A stretch of 64,000 nt of DNA from Snuella sedimenti (lineage in GTDB: Bacteria; Bacteroidota; Bacteroidia; Flavobacteriales; Flavobacteriaceae), in contig NZ_JAELVQ010000002.1 of assembly GCF_016428595.1 (NCBI RefSeq), positions 186,001 through 250,000 on the forward strand. The letters run 5' to 3'. Below are positions 59,566 through 64,000 of the stretch, one piece after another. Made by a program: the position numbers and the translations under genes. The notes under the pieces are model-generated. The model was given only the letters and a program-made list of their open reading frames with translations. It was not told where the DNA came from and searched no databases. Position 1 is the first letter of the stretch. Every line of letters starts with the position of its first letter.

Positions 59566-60588
59566 TTAATTTTTATCTACTACTATACGTTCTTCTCTGT
59601 TAGCCAATTCCCAAGCGGTATAGAAAATTAAACGGGATCTGGTTTCTAAAAGGTCGTAATGTATTTTGTCTGGTGTGTCTGATGGTCTGTGATAATCATC
59701 GTGAGTACCATTAAAGTAGAAAATCACAGGAATATTGTTTTTAGCAAAATTATAATGATCAGATCGGTAATAAAAGCGGTTAGGATCGTTGTCTGAATTA
59801 TAGGTATAGTCAAACGTCATGTTAATATACTTTTTATTAACTGCTTCCGAAATGTTGTGTAGTTCGGTACTTAACTTATCCGAACCTATAAGGTATAGGT
59901 AGTTTTCATTGTTTTCATGCTTTTTATCAACTCTTCCAATCATATCAATATTAAGATTTGCCACTGTATTGGCTAATGGAAATACAGGATCTACGTCTGT
60001 ATAGTAACGTGATCCAAACAAACCAATTTCTTCACCGGTAACATGTAAAAACAAAATAGAGCGTTTAGGGCCATGACCCTTTTCGACTGCTTTTTGAAAT
60101 GCTTCGGCTATCTCTAAAATAGCTACTGTGCCAGATCCGTCATCATCTGCACCATTATTAATGTCTCCATTTCCGGATATGCCAATATGATCCAGATGGG
60201 CAGAAATAACAATAATTTCATTGGGTTTCTCTGAACCTTTAATATAGGCCAGCACATTTTCTGAAGCTTTGGCTTTACCGTTAAAATAGGAGGCTGGTAT
60301 TTCCTGGAAATAATCACCTTCGGCAATAGGTGATTGAATTCCTGTATTTACATAATGCTCTTTAATAAAATTGATTGCCTTTTTTTGACCGGGTTCACCA
60401 GTTTTTCTGCCTTCAAAATCATCAGAAGCATACGTGTACAACATTGTTTTTAGCTCGTCTGCTGTAATACTTTTAGCATAATCGGACGGGTCAACAGTGG
60501 CGGTTCCGTTGCTTTTACTTTGTGACGTTCCGCAAGCAATGATTATAAATGCTGCGCAAAAAAGAAATAATAGTTTTTTCATGTGCAT
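59566..60588 (-). CDS. M28-family zinc aminopeptidase, lipoprotein (copy 1)
   Basis: 340 residues. Start ATG 60588 (MHMKKL); the ATG two codons later (60582) is equally likely. Lipid Cys19 (FIIIACGTS). Two-zinc peptidase motifs: SAHLDHIG, NNGADDDGSGTVA, TGEEIGLFGS (catalytic Glu), NIDMIGRVD and YRSDHYNFAK. Probably a periplasmic aminopeptidase or carboxypeptidase-type M28 enzyme. It is closely similar along its whole length to the next gene (60710-61762), pointing to tandem duplication. Confidence 0.92.
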   Translation of the reverse strand: MHMKKLLFLFCAAFIIIACGTSQSKSNGTATVDPSDYAKSITADELKTMLYTYASDDFEGRKTGEPGQKKAINFIKEHYVNTGIQSPIAEGDYFQEIPASYFNGKAKASENVLAYIKGSEKPNEIIVISAHLDHIGISGNGDINNGADDDGSGTVAILEIAEAFQKAVEKGHGPKRSILFLHVTGEEIGLFGSRYYTDVDPVFPLANTVANLNIDMIGRVDKKHENNENYLYLIGSDKLSTELHNISEAVNKKYINMTFDYTYNSDNDPNRFYYRSDHYNFAKNNIPVIFYFNGTHDDYHRPSDTPDKIHYDLLETRSRLIFYTAWELANREERIVVDKN

Positions 60589-60709
60589 GTATTATTTAAA
60601 TAAGGTCAATACTTGTGAATATTGCATAATCTTACCAATTATGCCACAATATTATAACCTTTAGAGTGCGATATTACAAAAATGATTTTATTGTAAAGGT
60701 ATGTTAAGC

Positions 60710-61762
60710 TTATTTTAACAGATCGTTGATTTCGTCGATAACCACCCTATGTTCTTGGTTTGCCAGTTGCCATGCGGTTGCAAAAATTAGTTTGGTACGC
60801 CTTTCTAATAAGGAATAATCAATTTTATCGGGTGTGTCTGTTACTTCGTGGTAGTCGTCGTGTTCGCCATTAAAATAAAAGATAACCGGTATGTTTTGTC
60901 TGGCAAAGTTGTAGTGGTCAGAACGTGAATAATAATGGTTTTTTTCATCAATAGCATTATACCTATAATCCAGGTTTATTTTAAAATAGCTATTATTAAC
61001 TTTTTCAGAAATATAATGAAGTTCTTTACTTAGTCTGTCGGCACCTATTAAATAGATATAATCTTTATTATCTTGATGCAGGTCGTCCACCCTTCCAATC
61101 ATATCAATATTAAGATTGGTTACCGTATTTTCTAGTGGGAAAACGGGATGTTGCGTATAATAGGCAGATCCTCTTTTTCCAATTTCTTCGGCAGTTAGGT
61201 GAAGAAATAAAATGCTTCGTTTTGGACCATGGCCATCTTTTTTAGCTTGTTTAAACGCTTGGGCCATTTCCATTAGTGCTACCGTTCCAGAACCGTCATC
61301 ATCAGCACCGTTATTTACTTGTCCACTATCAGATACACCAAGATGGTCTAAATGGGCCGATAAAATAATAACCTCTTCTGGTTTTTCTGTACCTTCAATA
61401 AAAGCCAGGACATTTTCGGAGGCATTAATATCATGGGAAAAGAAGCTTTTAGGGATAATTTGATAATAGTCAGAAACTCCTGGAGGTGATTTTATATGTT
61501 CGCTTTTGTAATAGGAGCGTATAAAATTAGCTGCCAGTTTTTGCCCTTTTTCACCTACTTCACGTCCTTCAAATTCATCAGAAGAAAAGGTATAAAGGTG
61601 TTCTTTTAATTCTTCGGAAGTAATGGTGTTAGCATATCTTATAACCTGTGTCGAATCGACTAATTGAATACTGTTCTTAAGGTTATTAATTTTTGTGGTG
61701 TATCTAGTTGTGGCACATGTGCCAATTAACGCAAATGCCGAGAGGATGCAAAAGGTTTTCAT
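60710..61762 (-). CDS. M28-family zinc aminopeptidase (copy 2)
   Basis: 350 residues. N-terminus MKTFCILSAFALIGTCATTR is a probable lipoprotein signal with Cys16. Zinc and catalytic motifs are the same as in copy 1: LSAHLDHLG, NNGADDDGSGTVALMEMAQAF, TAEEIGKRGS, LNIDMIGRVDD and SRSDHYNFARQ. Both copies keep all metal ligands, so both should be active. Same strand, 121 bp apart. Confidence 0.92.
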   Translation of the reverse strand: MKTFCILSAFALIGTCATTRYTTKINNLKNSIQLVDSTQVIRYANTITSEELKEHLYTFSSDEFEGREVGEKGQKLAANFIRSYYKSEHIKSPPGVSDYYQIIPKSFFSHDINASENVLAFIEGTEKPEEVIILSAHLDHLGVSDSGQVNNGADDDGSGTVALMEMAQAFKQAKKDGHGPKRSILFLHLTAEEIGKRGSAYYTQHPVFPLENTVTNLNIDMIGRVDDLHQDNKDYIYLIGADRLSKELHYISEKVNNSYFKINLDYRYNAIDEKNHYYSRSDHYNFARQNIPVIFYFNGEHDDYHEVTDTPDKIDYSLLERRTKLIFATAWQLANQEHRVVIDEINDLLK

Positions 61763-61905
61763 GTGTGTTAAATTTAATTCATGTCACATGAAACGTACAA
61801 TCAATCATTCTCTGGGGCAGGAAAACTCAATGTGTCTGTTTCATCAAAATAGCAGGTCAAAGATATGTAAAAAAAATAACACAATAGTAAGAACAAGTAG
61901 TAAAG
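61763..61905 (-). other. spacer with a possible further mini-ORF/hairpin unit
   Basis: On minus: ATG at 61844 with five codons (MKQTH, stop at 61827), later the near-perfect palindrome TTCATGT-G-ACATGAA (61778-61792), then TTTAACACAC before the peptidase ATG at 61762. The plan is that of the units at 7057-7459, but there is no sequence identity and such a short frame can arise by chance. Confidence 0.25.
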
Positions 61906-62250
61906 TTATTCGCCTATTTCAAGTTCATCCATGTCTATTTCTTCTAAGTCCTTAAGTGCCTCTTCTTTAGATTGGCTTTCTTTTGCTTCTAGAGCTTTGG
62001 TTTCGGCTACTTCTATTGTAGTAAACATTGCCTTATATATTGAAATGGAGATAGCAATGATGGTTAAAAGAAATGTGAATTGAATAATTTTTTTAACATG
62101 ACCACTTTTTTTAGATAAATAGAAGGCTACTAGTCCAAATGCTAGTGCAGCAATAGCAGGGAAAATTGCCAAGTTAGAAACGGGCAATACGGATAGAATA
62201 ATGGCCAGAAAGGACGCAATGATAGCCAAAATAGTCGTTATTTTTTTCAC
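61906..62250 (-). CDS. small membrane protein of unknown function
   Basis: 114 residues, GTG start at 62250. Three hydrophobic helices (about 4-22, 26-46 and 55-72), then a short soluble part and a very acidic end (EEALKDLEEIDMDELEIGE). I recognise no family. Its GTG directly abuts the conserved repeat unit at 62251-62398, just as the cytochrome c ATG abuts unit A3. Confidence 0.75.
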   Translation of the reverse strand: MKKITTILAIIASFLAIILSVLPVSNLAIFPAIAALAFGLVAFYLSKKSGHVKKIIQFTFLLTIIAISISIYKAMFTTIEVAETKALEAKESQSKEEALKDLEEIDMDELEIGE

Positions 62251-62398
62251 ACGTTTAAATTTTAGTAATTAATTGATTTTATTGTAATTATAAAATTAAG
62301 AACGTGTGCAACCACTCCTTACACTCGTTCTCTCATTAAAAATTTTAAACATTTCCTTTTGTGAAGTAATTTTTAAAATTTCTTAATGCTCGTTTCAT
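62251..62398 (-). repeat. mini-ORF/hairpin repeat unit, copy B
   Basis: 148 bp with only four differences from unit A3 at 7057-7204, 55 kb away. Mini-ORF from ATG 62398 to stop 62345 (MKRALRNFKNYFTKGNV), hairpin at 62299-62331, and the same TTTAAACGT lead into the downstream start codon. Such identity outside genes means a recent copy event or strong selection. Confidence 0.88.
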
Positions 62399-62537
62399 CT
62401 GTTAATATTTATTGTTTTTTAGTGGTCAGATGCGATGCCTAATTATCATATACTCACGTGTTCTTATTTTGAAAATAGGAGTTCGTGAATCTTCGATTTC
62501 GGTTGGGTTTATAACTTTATGTTAATGGGCATTTCAT
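62399..62537 (-). other. second, unlike unit upstream of copy B
   Basis: On minus: ATG at 62537 preceded by TTTAAACGT, seven codons (MKCPLT, stop at 62517), then an imperfect hairpin 62454-62488 (TCACG/CGTGA outer, TATTTT-G-AAAATA inner), then the ATG of copy B. Same plan as the other units, different sequence. Confidence 0.45.
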
Positions 62538-62559
62538 ACGTTTAAATTATTATATGTTT

Positions 62560-63327
62560 TTAGTTTAATAGACCTGTTGCCGATTTAATCTTTAATTCGC
62601 CATTGCCTACTGGAATTTTGAACTTACCGTAAACAGGGATTTTATTACCATCGGCAGTAAGCCATAAAAAATTATTGTTTTTACCTTGTAAAACGTCAGT
62701 TTGATCAGATCCTATAGCTAATTTATAGCATTCTTTTTCTCCAATAGCAGTATCAATAACCTCGTTACCTAGATAGGTGATTTGGCCTTTCATCTCTTTT
62801 CTGTCAAAGATGATGGTGAATGTTTTACGTTCGCCTATGTCCATACCGTCATAATCTAAAAGTCTAATGTTATAAAGTGTAGATACAATATCTTTTGTAC
62901 CTGTATTTATTGAAACCGTTTTATTTTCATCTACTTTATTTTTTTTGGTTTGAACAGATTTAACGGTGTTGGTCTTATGGCTAAAAGTGTATTTCATTGC
63001 CTTGTAATAACTTCCTTCATTAATATCTCTTTTATACAGGTATGGTGTAAGTGTATTAGGGTTTACATAACTTTCGTAAAGATCCCTTATTTTAAAAAAG
63101 TTATCCCATTTACTATACGTTACAGCAGTACATTTAAGTCGTAATAAAGTTGCTTTCGATGTTTTTAGTTCGCTGGTCTCCATGGTAACTTCTGCTAAAT
63201 TTGTAAGTATTCCAGACATATTGTAGGCAGCTGTATAGATGAGTTTTTCTCCGGGTGCTATGGCATCGTTTTGCGCCTTTAAAGACAAAGAAAAACAAGC
63301 AACTACAAGTAAGAAAATGTATTTCAT
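62560..63327 (-). CDS. exported DUF3108-like protein
   Basis: 255 residues. Signal peptide (FLLVVACFSLSLKAQ). The beta-rich body carries features of DUF3108 proteins: APGEKLIYTAAYNMSGI near the N-terminus, FFKIRDLYESYVNPNTLTPY, and GKNNNFLWLTADGNKIPVYG near the end. This family is thought to be periplasmic; its role is not known. Same direction as the genes downstream, separated by the repeat units. Confidence 0.8.
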   Translation of the reverse strand: MKYIFLLVVACFSLSLKAQNDAIAPGEKLIYTAAYNMSGILTNLAEVTMETSELKTSKATLLRLKCTAVTYSKWDNFFKIRDLYESYVNPNTLTPYLYKRDINEGSYYKAMKYTFSHKTNTVKSVQTKKNKVDENKTVSINTGTKDIVSTLYNIRLLDYDGMDIGERKTFTIIFDRKEMKGQITYLGNEVIDTAIGEKECYKLAIGSDQTDVLQGKNNNFLWLTADGNKIPVYGKFKIPVGNGELKIKSATGLLN

Positions 63328-63453
63328 AAAAGATTTGTTTTAAGCTATAATGCGTATAGATATCATTTTTTGTGCCGAAAATACAATGCTTAATACTATT
63401 ATGCTAATTTTTTTTTACAACATAAAATACATAAGTGCTACTGACATTTATCA

Positions 63454-63461
63454 TAGTTTTG
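63454..63461 (+). promoter_or_regulatory. possible -7 box of the uspA-like gene
   Basis: TAGTTTTG fits the Bacteroidota TAnnTTTG box, 48 bp before the ATG at 63509. No convincing TTG box is seen at the expected distance, so this is weak. Confidence 0.3.
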
Positions 63462-63508
63462 AAAGTGACACCGTGCTATATTTACTGGTAAATCTATTTT
63501 ATAAAGAG

Positions 63509-64000
63509 ATGAAAACGATATTGTTACCTACAGATTTTTCTAAGAATTCATTAAATGCCATTTATTACGCCATGGAGCTGTTTGAAAATGAAGTGTGTAA
63601 TTTTTATGTTCTTAATGTTCAAAAGGCGTCTTCGTTTATAACGGACGATATGTTGGTAGTCTCATCGTCGGCGACTATTTATAATACGATAGTAGATGCA
63701 GCAAAGAAATCTATAGCCAATATTATCTCAAAAGTAAAAAAGCGTTATAATAATAAGAAGCACAGTTTCCATTCTATTGTAGACTACGATAATTTTATAG
63801 ATTCAATTAATCAAATTTCGGATAAATATGATATTGATTTAATTGTTATGGGAACCAAAGGTGCTTCTGGGTTGGAAAAAGTAATTTTTGGGAGCAATAC
63901 CGTTAGGGTAATACAACGGTGTAAAGTACCTGTTTTAGCAATTCCCAATGGTTGTAAGTTTAATGGTTTTGAACGCATTGCTTTTATTGCAGATGCGCCT
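63509..64000 (+). CDS. universal stress protein (UspA family), N-terminal part (cut by window edge)
   Basis: The frame is open from ATG 63509 to the window edge (164 residues so far). It starts MKTILLPTDFSKNSLNAIYY, the first strand and helix of a Usp domain, and holds the ATP-binding motif region LIVMGTKGASGLEKVIFGSN and VIQRCKVPVLAIP (about 111-150). The sequence continues past a complete first domain (FNGFERIAFIADAP), which suggests a two-domain UspA protein. No neighbour in the window. Confidence 0.9.
   Translation, partial: MKTILLPTDFSKNSLNAIYYAMELFENEVCNFYVLNVQKASSFITDDMLVVSSSATIYNTIVDAAKKSIANIISKVKKRYNNKKHSFHSIVDYDNFIDSINQISDKYDIDLIVMGTKGASGLEKVIFGSNTVRVIQRCKVPVLAIPNGCKFNGFERIAFIADAP

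Noticed and set aside
61695-61955. 86-codon plus-strand ORF opposite the spacer before the M28 gene
   Set aside because: It is antisense to two gene ends and a palindrome and has no protein-like features.

Overview
The window looks like a chromosomal segment of a marine-type Flavobacteriaceae bacterium (Bacteroidota). The evidence is low GC, AT-rich leaders with almost no Shine-Dalgarno sequences, two SusC/SusD pairs, many lipoproteins, a hybrid two-component regulator, a type IX secretion sorting domain, several sulfatases, and a B12-dependent methylmalonyl-CoA mutase operon. The genus cannot be fixed from the sequence.

Layout. 1-1225: start of a siderophore-type TonB receptor (minus, cut by the window edge). 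1476-8656 (minus): housekeeping block of PQQ-type sugar dehydrogenase, cytochrome c, uridine kinase, FtsB/DivIC-like protein and the two mutase subunits around a small lipoprotein. 8806-11103: another TonB receptor. 11403-11477: tRNA-Pro(UGG). 11622-30361: PUL 1, with an ECF sigma factor (minus), FecR, SusC with an STN domain, SusD, a GH29-type fucosidase, a large lipoprotein with an internal duplication, an FAD oxidoreductase, a protein with an FMN-binding-like motif, a CstA-family transporter and an FG-GAP/CRTAC1 lipoprotein. 30535-36170: decayed zone with a broken tyrosine recombinase, an intact three-gene metal-uptake cassette (HYC_CC_PP protein, TonB receptor, HMA protein), a broken TnpB-like gene and a tRNA-like remnant. 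36596-59009: PUL 2, with a secreted LamG-glycosidase, two sulfatases and a GH2 enzyme on minus, a one-protein HTCS regulator, then SusC, SusD, a third sulfatase and two clan-A-like glycosidases on plus. 59116-63327 (minus): two tandem M28 peptidases, a small membrane protein and a DUF3108-like protein. 63509-end: start of a UspA protein.

How the genes fit together. PUL 1 is wired to trans-envelope sigma/anti-sigma signalling: the STN domain of SusC would signal to FecR. It combines polysaccharide capture with a fucosidase and a redox/transport module. PUL 2 is wired to an HTCS, and its three type-I sulfatases, GH2 enzyme and three related glycosidases suggest a sulfated, probably galactose-containing algal polysaccharide. 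In both PULs a hairpin terminator follows susD, which would make the SusCD outer-membrane complex more abundant than the downstream enzymes.

Most unusual element. Between the sugar dehydrogenase and cytochrome c genes (7057-7459) there is a tandem array. Each unit is a very short reading frame starting ATGAAA, a stop, a hairpin, then the next ATG. One 148-bp unit recurs with only four differences 55 kb away (62251-62398), also directly in front of a start codon. Hairpin sequence varies while pairing is kept, and one pair forms only in minus-strand RNA (G-U). I do not recognise this as a described element.
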